Shown: positions 52,841-62,066, counted from the stretch's first letter. The stretch: DNA of 64,000 nt from Bradyrhizobium sp. sBnM-33 (GCF_032917945.1 NZ_CP136624.1:3038001-3102000); one strand, 5' to 3'. The notes: generated by a model not told the origin, from the letters alone. A program made the numbers and translations.

Positions 52841-53590
52841 CTATTTTTCGCCGCCGCGCACGCCAGGCTTGGCGCCGACGAGATCGGTCAGCTTGATGCG
52901 GTCGAACTCGCTCCAGACGTTGGCGAGCCAGTGCCGGACATAGCCGCGCAGCACGAACGAGTAGTTCGCGGCCTCGTCGTCCTTGCCCTTGTTGGCGACG
53001 AATTTGAGGAACGGCACCGAGGAGACCTCGACCTGCTCGTAGGCCATTTCATTGAGCTTGGGGATCGTGAGTTCGGTGGCGTCCTTGATGCGGTGGAAAT
53101 AGGAATTGTAGGTCGACTGGTCCCACTGGAAGAACTGGGTGTCGTTGATGAAGTTCTTCACCAGGTAATATTTGGCGCCCTGCATGAAGTTCGCGGTCTC
53201 GGCGATTTCGTCCAGCGAGGCGATCGAGGGGCCCAGTATATGGAACACGGAGAAGGTGATCTGTCCCGCCTTCGCCGCATCGAGAAAGCCGATGTCGCGG
53301 AGCGAAGCCAGTGCCGGCGACAGCAGTCCGGCGCGGACGTCGATTACGGTCACCGAAGGCCCGGCACTCAGCGTATCGAAGATCTTCATCTGATCCGATG
53401 TCGTCGTCATGTCGACGATCTCGGTGATGTCAGGGTGGAAGCGCTTCAGGGTGCCGCGCGGCGATTCGGTGTCGAATGCCCGGGTCGGCACGTTGTTGGC
53501 GCTGAAATAGTCCAGGAGCGTCCGCGACACGGTCGTCTTCCCGACCCCGCCCTTATCGGCGCCCACCACAATCACGACTGGCTTTGCCAT
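52841..53590 (-). CDS. ParA/MinD-like ATPase with deviant Walker A
   Basis: A 249-residue protein. GADKGGVGKTTVSRTLLDYF is the canonical deviant Walker A with signature lysine. VTVIDVRAGLLSPALASL is Walker B, and the TFSVFHILGPSIASLDEI region follows. There is no N-terminal HTH as in plasmid ParA, nor a clear C-terminal amphipathic MinD helix. ATG at 53590 with AAGGGA upstream is chosen over a longer frame. No parB-like gene adjoins, so this is not an ordinary partition locus. Its function is unassigned. Confidence 0.8.
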   Translation of the reverse strand: MAKPVVIVVGADKGGVGKTTVSRTLLDYFSANNVPTRAFDTESPRGTLKRFHPDITEIVDMTTTSDQMKIFDTLSAGPSVTVIDVRAGLLSPALASLRDIGFLDAAKAGQITFSVFHILGPSIASLDEIAETANFMQGAKYYLVKNFINDTQFFQWDQSTYNSYFHRIKDATELTIPKLNEMAYEQVEVSSVPFLKFVANKGKDDEAANYSFVLRGYVRHWLANVWSEFDRIKLTDLVGAKPGVRGGEK

Positions 53591-53757
53591 GGAATTCCCT
53601 TGAAACAGCAGTTCCGACCGCGGGAGCGGCCGGCATGCCCCATTCCCTGCTTTGGGCGCGAACATGGCAGAAACAAGGGAGAATTCAATTCATTAGACGG
53701 CCGTCGCCATTATTCCGCACGGAATTCGTTAATCCGGCGCGTCGGCGGGACAGCCGT

Positions 53758-54948
53758 TTAGCGGTGCGGGCCCGAAGGGCCGTCCAGGCAGCCGGGGCGC
53801 GCGCCCGGAACGCCGGCGGGCTCGCCGGCGTCGCTCCACGCGCCGCGGGGAACCGGCGGTTGGAGTTGCTCCGCGGGCGATTCCTCCGGCTCATCGCTTT
53901 CATCCGCCGGATCCGTCGGGAGGGCGAGCGGGCCGGGATCACGGCCGCCGGCAAACTGCACCAGCGCCTTGATGCGCGCATCCACCGACGGATGGGTCGC
54001 GAACAGATCGGCAAAGCCTTCGCGCGGATTGTCGACACAGAGCTCCATGACTGCAGACGTCGCGCCGGGCAGTTCGCCGCGATTTTCGATCTTGCGCAGC
54101 GCCGTGATCATGGCGTCGGGGTTCTTGGTCAGTTCGACCGAGCCGGCGTCGGCCAACAGTTCGCGCGACCGCGATAGCGCCAGCTTGACGACCTGCGACA
54201 ACAGCCAGGCCAGCAGGATCAGCACCACCGCAATGATGATGGCGATGATCGCGCCGCCGCCCCCCTTGCCGCGATCGGACGACGATGAAGAGGACGATGA
54301 TGACGAAGACGATGACGACCAGTCCCTGCCGCTCGAATTCCACGACAGGTTGGTGAACATGCGAAAGAACAATTCGCCGAAAAAGCCGACCACGCCGGCG
54401 ATGATGACGGCGACTACCATCAACTGCACGTCGCCATTGCGGATATGCGTGAGCTCGTGGCCGAGCACGGCCTCGATCTCCTGGTCGTTGAGCGCCTGCA
54501 GAAGGCCCGACGTCACCGTAATGGAATATTGCCGCCGGTTGAGGCCGGTGGCGAAGGCGTTCAGCGCCGGGCTGTCCATTACCTTCAGTTTCGGCATCGG
54601 GATCCCGCGCGAGATGCAAAGGTTTTCCAGCAGATTATAGAGCCGCGGCTGTTGCTGCCGCGTCACGCTCGCGCCGCCGGTCACGGCGTCGATCATGTTC
54701 TGGTGGAAAAAATAGGCGATCACGATCCACAGCGCGGCGATAATCGTGGCGTAGGGGAAGGCTGCGATCAGGTCGCGTGAGGCATGCGTCAGATAATGGT
54801 TGAGTGAAGCACCGCCGTTGAGCACCACTTCCGCAACCAGCGCGCCGGCAAAGACCAGCACGTAGATCAATAGAAACAGGCCGGCGAGCATCAGCATCGA
54901 ACGAAACTTGTTCGATGCGATATGCGTGTAGAGACCATACGCGACCAT
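53758..54948 (-). CDS. M48-family zinc metalloprotease (HtpX-like) with poly-Ser insert
   Basis: A 396-residue membrane protease. Two N-terminal helices (FRSMLMLAGLFLLIYVLVFA and FPYATIIAALWIVIAYFFHQ) are followed by the M48 domain with VLGHELTHIRNGD (HExxH) and a third-ligand Glu later (LLADAGSVELTKNP region). A run of about 13 serines then DRGKGGGG is inserted before the third helix. The C-terminal 60 residues are Pro-rich. HtpX relatives degrade damaged membrane proteins. LemA is encoded just upstream, and M48-LemA neighbours are common. Confidence 0.88.
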   Translation of the reverse strand: MVAYGLYTHIASNKFRSMLMLAGLFLLIYVLVFAGALVAEVVLNGGASLNHYLTHASRDLIAAFPYATIIAALWIVIAYFFHQNMIDAVTGGASVTRQQQPRLYNLLENLCISRGIPMPKLKVMDSPALNAFATGLNRRQYSITVTSGLLQALNDQEIEAVLGHELTHIRNGDVQLMVVAVIIAGVVGFFGELFFRMFTNLSWNSSGRDWSSSSSSSSSSSSSSDRGKGGGGAIIAIIIAVVLILLAWLLSQVVKLALSRSRELLADAGSVELTKNPDAMITALRKIENRGELPGATSAVMELCVDNPREGFADLFATHPSVDARIKALVQFAGGRDPGPLALPTDPADESDEPEESPAEQLQPPVPRGAWSDAGEPAGVPGARPGCLDGPSGPHR

Positions 54949-54962
54949 GATGGGCTATCCCT

Positions 54963-55105
54963 CGTCATTCCGGGGCACGCCAACGGCGTGAACCCCAATG
55001 TGCAATTGCACATTGTGGAATCTCGAGATTCCTTGGGGAGAGGAGCTTCTCCGATGTGCAATTGCACATCGTAGTTCGATGCTTTGCATCGCCCCGGAAT
55101 GACGG
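54963..55105. repeat. Composite palindromic repeat with two GTGCAATTGCAC cores
   Basis: The outer ends CGTCATTCCGGGGC and GCCCCGGAATGACG are perfect 14-bp inverse copies. Inside lie AATGTGCAATTGCACATT (about 54997-55014) and GATGTGCAATTGCACATC (about 55053-55070), each a perfect palindrome, plus a TCTCGAGA. It separates lemA from the M48 protease gene. Confidence 0.88.
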
Positions 55106-55127
55106 GGAAGGCGAGGTGCCATTCTCG

Positions 55128-55688
55128 CTAGAACTTCACGCTCGGCACCGTCTCGACTTCGGTGCGGCTGGCGCCGAGGTCGAAGAATTCCTTGCGGGTG
55201 AAGCCGAACATGCCGGCGAACAACGCGGCGGGAAGCTGCTGGATGCCGGTGTTGTATTCCTGGACCGCGTTGTTGAAGAAGCGGCGGCTGGCCGCGATCT
55301 TGTTTTCGAGGTCAGAGAGCTCGCTGGCGAGTTGCTGGAAGTTGGCGTTGGCCTTGAGGTCCGGATAGGCCTCCGACAACGCGATCAGGCGACCGAGCGC
55401 GCCGCTCAACTGGTTCTCTGCCGCGGAGACTTGCGCCGGCCCCTGCGCCGACATCGCGGAATTGCGCGCCTTGATAACGTCGTCGAGCGTGCCGCGCTCG
55501 TGCGAAGCGTAGCCCTTCACGGTCTCGACCAGGTTCGGGATCAGGTCGTGGCGCTGCTTGAGCTGCACGTCGATGTCGGCAAAGGCCTGGCCGACGCGCT
55601 GGCTGAGCGCGACCAGGCGGTTATACGCAGCGAACGCAAACAGCACGATGATGACGATGACGCCGAGAACGATCCAGCCGGTCGACAT
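55128..55688 (-). CDS. LemA family protein
   Basis: A 186-residue protein. One N-terminal transmembrane helix (IVLGVIVIIVLFAFAAYNRL) is followed by the LemA helical domain with QRVGQAFADIDVQLKQRHDL, IPNLVETVKGYASHE and AYPDLKANANFQQLASELSD. AGGAG precedes the ATG at 55688; the longer upstream frame is not conserved. LemA proteins are N-out membrane proteins of unknown role, often paired with M48 proteases as here. Confidence 0.93.
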   Translation of the reverse strand: MSTGWIVLGVIVIIVLFAFAAYNRLVALSQRVGQAFADIDVQLKQRHDLIPNLVETVKGYASHERGTLDDVIKARNSAMSAQGPAQVSAAENQLSGALGRLIALSEAYPDLKANANFQQLASELSDLENKIAASRRFFNNAVQEYNTGIQQLPAALFAGMFGFTRKEFFDLGASRTEVETVPSVKF

Positions 55689-55828
55689 GCAGACAACTCC
55701 TGTGGGACGAAAAGACGGGGAAACTAGACGAAAAACCGGGCGCGCGGCAGCCCGCCTGCGAAGTGGGCATGGCTTTAGTCGGAAGTGGGGCGGGATAAGT
55801 TCAAGGCCGGATTTGTGTCGGTTTGCGT

Positions 55829-55963
55829 GGCCCGGACGCGGTGCAGCGTCTCTTTGACGGTGCATCGCAGAGCCGGGACCCACCGCGCCGGTAGAGATGG
55901 GCCCCGGATCAGCAGCGCACCACGCCGCAAGTGCGGCGCGCTGCGCAGCATCCGGGGCACGAG
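55829..55963. repeat. Palindromic intergenic repeat
   Basis: The left part (gcccggacgcggtgcagcgt ... tgcatcgcagagccgggac) and right part (gggccccggatcagcagcgc ... gcgctgcgcagcatccgggg) form two inverted pairs, the second around a CGCCGCAAGTGCGGCG hairpin. It fills most of the 288-bp gap between lemA and rsm22. Confidence 0.78.
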
Positions 55964-55976
55964 ACCGATATCCAGA

Positions 55977-56957
55977 TCAGCTTTCTTCTCTCACCGGATC
56001 GCCCCACCGCCAGCGGCGCGCACGGGCATAATCCGCCTTGGCGCGGCGAGGCACTTTCGTAAAGGAGAGACCTTCCGGCGTGCAGAGCTTGGCGGTTATT
56101 TCGATCTTGCTGATGATCGGTTGCGCCAGCACGCGGGAAAATCGCCGATCGTCAACCGGCGCGCGCGTCAGCGCCACATAGGCGAATTTCTCGTCCTCGT
56201 ACGGCAGCTCCGCGCCCTTGACCTGCTTGTGCGCGCGCGACCGCTGCAGACGCTGGGTGAAATGGCACCAGTCCGGTGCTTGTAGCGGGCATTTGTCGTC
56301 GTGCGGGCAGGGGGCGGCGACATGTCCGCCCAGCGCGATCAGGTGCGCGCGCAGCGCAATCATCCGGGCATAACCGGCGGGCGTGCCGGGTTCGACCACG
56401 AGCAGCGTGTCGTGGGTCTTCTGCCACAACAGTTCGGCGAGCGCGCGTTGCTCGGCTTCGCCGAGCTCGCCGATCATGTAGCTCGCCACAACAAGGTCTG
56501 CCGTATCCGCTTTGGCAAGCGCGGCGCGGGCTTCGCCACGTTCGTAAGCGATGCCGCGCAGCCGGGTGCTGTCGCGGGCAAGGTCCAGCGCCAGCGTGCG
56601 CAGCGCGTCGTTGGCGTCCAGCAGCGTGAAATCCTTGAGTGACGGAAATGCTTCGGCCGCGCCCCATGTAGCCGTGCCCGGCCCGGCGCCGATATCGAGC
56701 AAGCTGCTAGGTGTGAAGTCCGGCCTGATCTCAATGAGCGCGTTCAGGCTTGCGATGACCGCGGCATAGGTTGCGGGCATCCGCGCCAGCGCATAGGCGA
56801 GCGCGTCGGTCTCTGAGCGGATGGTGGTGGAGCCGCCGCCGCTGCGGTAGACCTGAGAGATCGATGCGGCGCGGCCGGCGGCCTCGTTGCGCGAGAAGCC
56901 GCGCAACTTGCCGTCGAGGGCCGCCTTCAGTTCGGCGGGTAGGTCGGGTGAAGTCAT
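55977..56957 (-). CDS. Rsm22/METTL17-family ribosomal small-subunit protein (methyltransferase fold)
   Basis: A 326-residue protein of the Rsm22 family, linked to small ribosomal subunit assembly. The SAM-type fold is marked by SSLLDIGAGPGTATWGA (residues 85-101) and DLVVASYMIGEL. Four cysteines lie at C217 (APCPHD), C223 (DKCPL), C231 (DWCHF) and C292 (KLCTPEG). These match the positions reported to hold a 4Fe-4S cluster in mitochondrial METTL17. Methyltransferase activity is doubtful in the family. Confidence 0.87.
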   Translation of the reverse strand: MTSPDLPAELKAALDGKLRGFSRNEAAGRAASISQVYRSGGGSTTIRSETDALAYALARMPATYAAVIASLNALIEIRPDFTPSSLLDIGAGPGTATWGAAEAFPSLKDFTLLDANDALRTLALDLARDSTRLRGIAYERGEARAALAKADTADLVVASYMIGELGEAEQRALAELLWQKTHDTLLVVEPGTPAGYARMIALRAHLIALGGHVAAPCPHDDKCPLQAPDWCHFTQRLQRSRAHKQVKGAELPYEDEKFAYVALTRAPVDDRRFSRVLAQPIISKIEITAKLCTPEGLSFTKVPRRAKADYARARRWRWGDPVREES

Positions 56958-56965
56958 CTATCTGC

Positions 56966-57067
56966 CGTCATGCCCCGCGAAGGCGGGGCATCCAGTACGC
57001 CGAGACGGTTGAAGGTTCCACAGACAGCACGGCGTACCTGGATCATCCGCCTTCGCGGATGATGACG
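56966..57067. repeat. Palindromic repeat (CGTCATGCCCCGCGAAGGCGGG type)
   Basis: It begins cgtcatgccccgcgaaggcg with a CCCCGC/GCGGGG hairpin and the tccagtacgccg segment, and ends ctggatcatccgccttcgcg then gatgatgacg, a second hairpin. The outer ends CGTCAT and ATGACG are inverted. It lies between rsm22 and smc. Confidence 0.85.
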
Positions 57068-57090
57068 TCAACAGGGTGAGGCAGCGCCCC

Positions 57091-60000
57091 TCACGCCACG
57101 TCCTGATCCAAAATCTTCACGGCGTCGTCGAGGCCGACCGAGACCAGTTGCGAGACGCCGCGTTCGGCCATGGTAACGCCGAACAGCCGGTTCATCCGCG
57201 CCATCGTGATCGGGTTGTGCGTGATGATGATGAAGCGGGTTTCCGTCGACGAGGTCATTTCGTGCAGCAGGTTGCAGAACCGCTCCACATTGTGGTCGTC
57301 GAGCGGCGCGTCGACTTCGTCCAGCACGCAGATCGGCGACGGGTTGGTGAGGAACACCGCGAAGATCAGCGCCAGCGCCGTCAGCGCCTGCTCGCCACCC
57401 GAAAGCAGCGACAGCGTCTGCGGCTTCTTGCCGGGCGGTTTGGCGATGATTTCGAGGCCGGCTTCCAGCGGATCGTCGCTCTCGATCAGATGAAGCGCCG
57501 CTTCGCCGCCGCCGAACAATTCGACGAACAGCCGCTTGAAGTGCTCGTTGACGGTCTCGAATGAGGTCAACAGCCGCTCGCGGGCTTCCTTGTTAAGACT
57601 CTGGATGCCCTGTCGCAGCCGCTTGATGGCTTCGACCAGATCGTCGCGCTCGGTAGTCAGCGCCGTGTGCTGGGTCTCGACTTCGCGCAGCTCTTCCTCG
57701 GCGCGCAGATTGACGGCGCCAAGGCGCTCGCGGTCGCGGCGCAGCTTTTCGAGGCTTTCCTCGATCTCGCCAAGCGGCGGTAGTTCCGCGCCGGGCTCGA
57801 TCTCGGCGAGCCCTGCTACCGCATGCGGCTCGACTTCGAGCATGTCGTGGATTTCGCGCTCGATGTCGGCAAGCCGGCGCTTGGTGCCTTCCATGCGTTC
57901 CTCGGCGCGGCCGCAGGCTTCGCGGGCAGAGGAGAGCGCTTCGAGCGAGGCTTTGGCTTCGCGGTCGGTTTCCGCCATCAGGCTTTCAGCGGCGGCCAGT
58001 GCGTCCGCGGCGACGCGGCGGGCGCCTTCGGCCGATTCGATTTCGTTGATCAGCGCGCGGCGCTTTTCGGCAAACAGAGCCGGCGCATTCTCAAGCTCGG
58101 CGCGCTCGGCGGTCACTTCGGTGATGCGCGCCTCGACGGTGGCGACCTGCGAGGCCGAGCTCTGCTTGCGGTTCTGCCATTCGGTGCGTTCGGCCGTGAT
58201 CGCCTGCACGCGCTTGTCGGCCAGCTCTGCTTCGCGCGCCAGCGCCTGGGCTTCGGCCCGCACCTGCGCGGCAAAGCGGCGGTGTCCGTCGATCTCGGTG
58301 CGAACGGCGCTAAGTTTCGCTTCCGTCTCATCCGTCGGCGGCAGTTCGGTCAGCGCGGCAGTGGCGCTCTCATGCGCGGCCTCGGCCTCGCTGCGATCGG
58401 CGGCAAGGCGGGTATGGGCTTCGGTCAGCGCGGATTTGCGCGCGGCGTGGCGATTGATCTCGCGCTCGGTCGCGGCATGGCGTTCGCGCGCCGCATCGGC
58501 CTCGCGCTGCGCGGCCCGCCAGGCCTCGCGGGCGGCGGTTTCGGCGGCGGATGCCATCTTCAGTTCCGCCTCGGCGCCTTCCAGCGCCTGCCGCTTGGCG
58601 GCGGCATCAGTGCGGGCCTGTTCCAGCTCATGTTCGATATCGACCAGGCGGGCGCGTTCGGCGAGACGCCGAGCGGCGCCGGTCGGCGCATGCGCGGCGG
58701 CGACAAAGCCGTCCCAGCGCCAGACGTCGCCTTCCAGCGAGACCAGCCGCTGGCCGGTCTTCAATTGCGAAACGAACTCCGCGCCACGCTCCTTCGGCAC
58801 GACTCCGATTTGCGCGAGACGGCGCGCCAGTTCGGCGGGCGCCTCGACATGCGCAGCCAACGCCTCCACACCGTCCGGCAGGGCCGGATCGTCGAAGCTT
58901 GCACCGGCATTGGTCCAGCGCATCGGCGCGGAGGGATCGACGGGCGCGTCAAGGTCGTCGCCGAGGACGGCGCCGAGCGCCTTCTCATAGCCCTTGGCGA
59001 CGGTGACGCCGTCGATGATCGGCGGCCACAGATTCTTGGTCTCGACATTGACCAGTTTTGAAATCGTGCGCGCTTCGGTCTCGAGCCGCTGCACGCGCTT
59101 TTCGGCCTCGGTGAGCGGGGCGCGGGAAGCCTCGAGCGTCTGCCGCGCGGCGATGTGGCCGGTTTCGCTAGCTTGCGCTGCCGCTTCGGATACGGCCAGG
59201 GTTTCCTGCGCGGTCTCCATGGCGGCGGTGAGCGCGTCGAGGTCGCCGAGATTGCCGGTCTCCTGCGCGAGCTTTTCCTCGTCGGCCTGGACGGTGGCGA
59301 TTTCCTGGTCGAGCCGGGCCAGCCGGTCGCGATGGGTGCGCACGCCGGCCTCTAGCTGGTTGCGCTTGGCGGTGAGGTCGGCGAGCGCCGTGGTCAGTTC
59401 GCCGAACATGCGCTCGGCGGCAGCCAGTGTCGCTTCCGCTTCCGACACGCGCTCGTCGACACCGGAGCGCTTTTCGACGCGTGACTTGATCTCTTCCTTC
59501 AGCTCGGCGTCCTCGGTGTCGAGGCGCTGCAGTGCGACCTCGGCGTCCGATGTCTGCTGCTGTTCGCGCGCGATGTCGGCGGCAAACTGATTCAGCCGCC
59601 GGTCGAGCTCGGCGACACGCTCCTTGGCGCGCTCTTCCTCGCGATCGAGCTGTTCGCGGGCGTTGGTGAGGCGCTGCAGTCCCGCCGCGGCGCGGGCTTC
59701 GCCTTCGCGCAACGCTGGCAGTTCGGAGGCGCGGATCGCCTGGATGCGGGCGGCCTCGGCCTGCTCGCGGGTGCGCTCGGCCATCTCGCGCACATTGATG
59801 TCGTGCGTATGCGCGGCCTCCGCGACGTCGGCATTGGCCTCGAGCCAGCGGAGGTGGAACAGCGTGGCCTCAGCCTTGCGCACCTTGGCCGCAACTTCGC
59901 GGAACCGGATCGCCTGCCGCGCCTGCTTCTTCAGCCCGTCGATCTGGCCGGAGAGTTGCCCGATGACGTCCTCGACGCGGGTGAGGTTGGTTTCGGCCGC

Positions 60001-60555
60001 CCTCAGCCGCAACTCGGCCTCGTGGCGGCGGGCATGAAGGCCAGCGACGCCGGCGGCGTCTTCCAGCACGCGGCGGCGCTGCTCGGGCTTGGCCTGAATG
60101 ATCTCGCCGATCTTGCCCTGGTGAACCAGCGCCGGCGACCGCGCGCCGGTGGCGGCGTCGGCAAACAGGATCTGCACGTCGCGGGCGCGCACGTCGCGGC
60201 CGTTGATGCGATAGACCGAGCCGGCCTCGCGCTCGATGCGGCGGGAGATTTCCAGCACCTGGCTGTCATTGACCGCGGCCGGCGCCGTGCGATCGGCATT
60301 GTCGATCGTCATGGTAACTTCGGCGTGGTTGCGCGCCGGACGGTTGCCGGAGCCGGCGAAGATCACCGCATCCATGTCGGCGGCGCGCAGCGATTTGTGC
60401 GAGGTTTCGCCCATCGCCCAGCGCAAGGCTTCTACCAAATTCGATTTGCCGCAGCCGTTCGGTCCGACCACGCCGGTGAGGCCGGGTTCGATCATGAAGT
60501 CAGTGGGTTCGACGAACGACTTGAAACCGTGGAGGCGGAGGCGCGTAAGTTTCAT
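57091..60555 (-). CDS. smc: Chromosome segregation ATPase SMC
   Basis: A 1154-residue SMC protein that organises and segregates chromosomes with ScpA/ScpB. The N-terminal head has MKLTRLRLHGFKSF and Walker A VVGPNGCGKSNL. Two long coiled-coil arms surround a hinge near residues 510-630 (VTVAKGYEKALGAVLGDDLD). The C-terminal head has the ABC signature LSGGEQALTALALIFA and Walker B ICVLDEVDAPLDD. ATG at 60555 begins the conserved head; 45 extra upstream codons are not conserved. The arms are very rich in Ala, Glu and Arg, which explains the long antisense frames over this gene. Confidence 0.97.
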   Translation of the reverse strand: MKLTRLRLHGFKSFVEPTDFMIEPGLTGVVGPNGCGKSNLVEALRWAMGETSHKSLRAADMDAVIFAGSGNRPARNHAEVTMTIDNADRTAPAAVNDSQVLEISRRIEREAGSVYRINGRDVRARDVQILFADAATGARSPALVHQGKIGEIIQAKPEQRRRVLEDAAGVAGLHARRHEAELRLRAAETNLTRVEDVIGQLSGQIDGLKKQARQAIRFREVAAKVRKAEATLFHLRWLEANADVAEAAHTHDINVREMAERTREQAEAARIQAIRASELPALREGEARAAAGLQRLTNAREQLDREEERAKERVAELDRRLNQFAADIAREQQQTSDAEVALQRLDTEDAELKEEIKSRVEKRSGVDERVSEAEATLAAAERMFGELTTALADLTAKRNQLEAGVRTHRDRLARLDQEIATVQADEEKLAQETGNLGDLDALTAAMETAQETLAVSEAAAQASETGHIAARQTLEASRAPLTEAEKRVQRLETEARTISKLVNVETKNLWPPIIDGVTVAKGYEKALGAVLGDDLDAPVDPSAPMRWTNAGASFDDPALPDGVEALAAHVEAPAELARRLAQIGVVPKERGAEFVSQLKTGQRLVSLEGDVWRWDGFVAAAHAPTGAARRLAERARLVDIEHELEQARTDAAAKRQALEGAEAELKMASAAETAAREAWRAAQREADAARERHAATEREINRHAARKSALTEAHTRLAADRSEAEAAHESATAALTELPPTDETEAKLSAVRTEIDGHRRFAAQVRAEAQALAREAELADKRVQAITAERTEWQNRKQSSASQVATVEARITEVTAERAELENAPALFAEKRRALINEIESAEGARRVAADALAAAESLMAETDREAKASLEALSSAREACGRAEERMEGTKRRLADIEREIHDMLEVEPHAVAGLAEIEPGAELPPLGEIEESLEKLRRDRERLGAVNLRAEEELREVETQHTALTTERDDLVEAIKRLRQGIQSLNKEARERLLTSFETVNEHFKRLFVELFGGGEAALHLIESDDPLEAGLEIIAKPPGKKPQTLSLLSGGEQALTALALIFAVFLTNPSPICVLDEVDAPLDDHNVERFCNLLHEMTSSTETRFIIITHNPITMARMNRLFGVTMAERGVSQLVSVGLDDAVKILDQDVA

Positions 60556-60781
60556 GAACACAAATCTCTGTTGGCCGGGCGCGAATCTCCCTGCCGTGAC
60601 AGTACCATGGAAGGCAATGTCAGTGTGGATGAGCCGCCCGTTGCGGCGCTTATGAGCCGCGACAATGGCGAGGCCGAGGCCGGAGGGCAACGCCCCCGCG
60701 GGGCTTTTCCCAAGGGATTTGAGGCGCTTGTGGGGCGCCTTTTGCTGGACTTATGAGCGCGAATGAATCCGGCCGCGCGAA

Positions 60782-61435
60782 TCAGCTTTTCAGCATCGCG
60801 TTGATGCGCTTCGAGAACTCCTCGAAGCTCTGTTCGCCCTTGATCATCTCGCCGTTGATGAAGAAGGTCGGCGTCGACTGCACCTTCAGCACCTCGGCGG
60901 CATATTTCTGGTCGGCGGCGATCTTGTCGAGCAGCGCCTGATCCTTCAGGCAATCCTCGACCTGGGTCTGTGTAAGGCCGGCCTGCCTGCCGATCCGGCT
61001 CAGAGTCTCCGTGGTGTTCTTCATCACCCAGTCGTTCTGCTGCTTGAACAGCAAGTCGATCACGGCGAAGTATTTCGGGGCGTCGTCCTTGGCGATGCAG
61101 CGGGCCAGCATCGAGCCTGCGGCCGCCTTGATGTCGAGCGGAAATTCGCGGAACACGTAACGGATCTTGCCGCTGTCGATGAATTCAGACTTGATCTTCG
61201 GGAATACCTTTTCGGCAAAGGCCGCGCAGTGCGGGCAGGTCATCGACGCGTATTCCGTAATGGTGACCGTAGCGTTGGCCGGGCCAAGCGCCATGTCGGG
61301 CAGCGACTGCGGCTTGGCGACGTCGGCAGGGCCCTGCGCCATCGCATCCGTGATCAGCCGCAGCGGCGAGAAGCCGGCGAGGGCAGTCAGCCCGGTCAGC
61401 GATAGGGCGGCGGTGAAGGCGCGGCGCGTGATCAT
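60782..61435 (-). CDS. DsbA-family thioredoxin-fold protein, exported
   Basis: A 217-residue periplasmic disulfide oxidoreductase. The signal has a twin-arginine start (MITRRAFTAALSLTGLTALA) ending AMAQ. The thioredoxin domain has the redox motif in SMTCPHCAAF (CPHC as in DsbA) and the cis-Pro segment VQSTPTFFING. ATG at 61435 is preferred to the TTG one codon upstream. It probably introduces disulfides into exported proteins. The run smc, this gene and DUF721 lies on one strand. Confidence 0.92.
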   Translation of the reverse strand: MITRRAFTAALSLTGLTALAGFSPLRLITDAMAQGPADVAKPQSLPDMALGPANATVTITEYASMTCPHCAAFAEKVFPKIKSEFIDSGKIRYVFREFPLDIKAAAGSMLARCIAKDDAPKYFAVIDLLFKQQNDWVMKNTTETLSRIGRQAGLTQTQVEDCLKDQALLDKIAADQKYAAEVLKVQSTPTFFINGEMIKGEQSFEEFSKRINAMLKS

Positions 61436-61555
61436 CAACGTCTGCTCCCGAATGGCGCGTTCACGCCCGAAAGAACTGCGAAAAAGAAGCCTTCGCTAGC
61501 TTGAAACGCCAGTTGTGGCAATGGCGGGTTGTGGCGGTCGCGCCGCGCTGCGGGC

Positions 61556-62035
61556 TCAATTTCGCTTGATCGAGGCGCCGAGCCGCGCCAGCGCGGCGCG
61601 CAGTTCCTCATCCTCTACGGCGGACAGGGTTTCGGCCACTTTCGCGACAGACTTCGGGTCCGGCGCGCGGGGCGGCGCAGGGCGGTTTCGGCGCGACAGC
61701 GGCGCCTGCCGCAGCGCCAGCCGGCCGACCGCGCTCCACCCGAAAAAGCGGTTGACCCGTTGCAGGATCACGTCGGACGAATGCTGGATCTCCAGCGCCA
61801 TCGGGCCTTCCACCCGCAGCACCAGGGTTGCCGGTTCCTGCGGCTGCCCTTCCACCGGCCGCGGCCATTGCATCTTGAGCGGCTCGGAATGGGCGGCGAT
61901 CTCGGGCCCGGCGATCTCGGCCCAGCGCGTCACCAGCTCGCGGGCGGCAAAACCCTGCCTGGCATAGGCGTCCGAAAAGACGTCGCTGAGCAGGACGGAA
62001 AGCGGTTTCGCCGAGATCGGGCCGGGTTTGGACAT
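61556..62035 (-). CDS. DUF721 / DciA-like protein
   Basis: A 159-residue protein. The DUF721 core covers about residues 5-100: PLSVLLSDVFSDAYARQGFA, VTRWAEIAGPEIAAHSEP, LVLRVEGPMALEIQHSSDVI and VNRFFGWSAVGRLALRQAPL. In many bacteria lacking DnaC, DUF721 (DciA) proteins load the replicative helicase. Alphaproteobacteria are among these, so that role is likely. The remaining tail is basic and Pro-rich. Confidence 0.85.
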   Translation of the reverse strand: MSKPGPISAKPLSVLLSDVFSDAYARQGFAARELVTRWAEIAGPEIAAHSEPLKMQWPRPVEGQPQEPATLVLRVEGPMALEIQHSSDVILQRVNRFFGWSAVGRLALRQAPLSRRNRPAPPRAPDPKSVAKVAETLSAVEDEELRAALARLGASIKRN

Positions 62036-62066
62036 GCGGCGACTCTATCCGAGGTAACTGCCGCGG

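Noticed and set aside
57536..59061. Two long open frames (484 and 412 codons) antisense to smc
   Set aside because: Ser/Arg- or Gly/Phe-rich translations with no domain; produced by the Ala/Glu/Arg codons of the SMC coiled coil.
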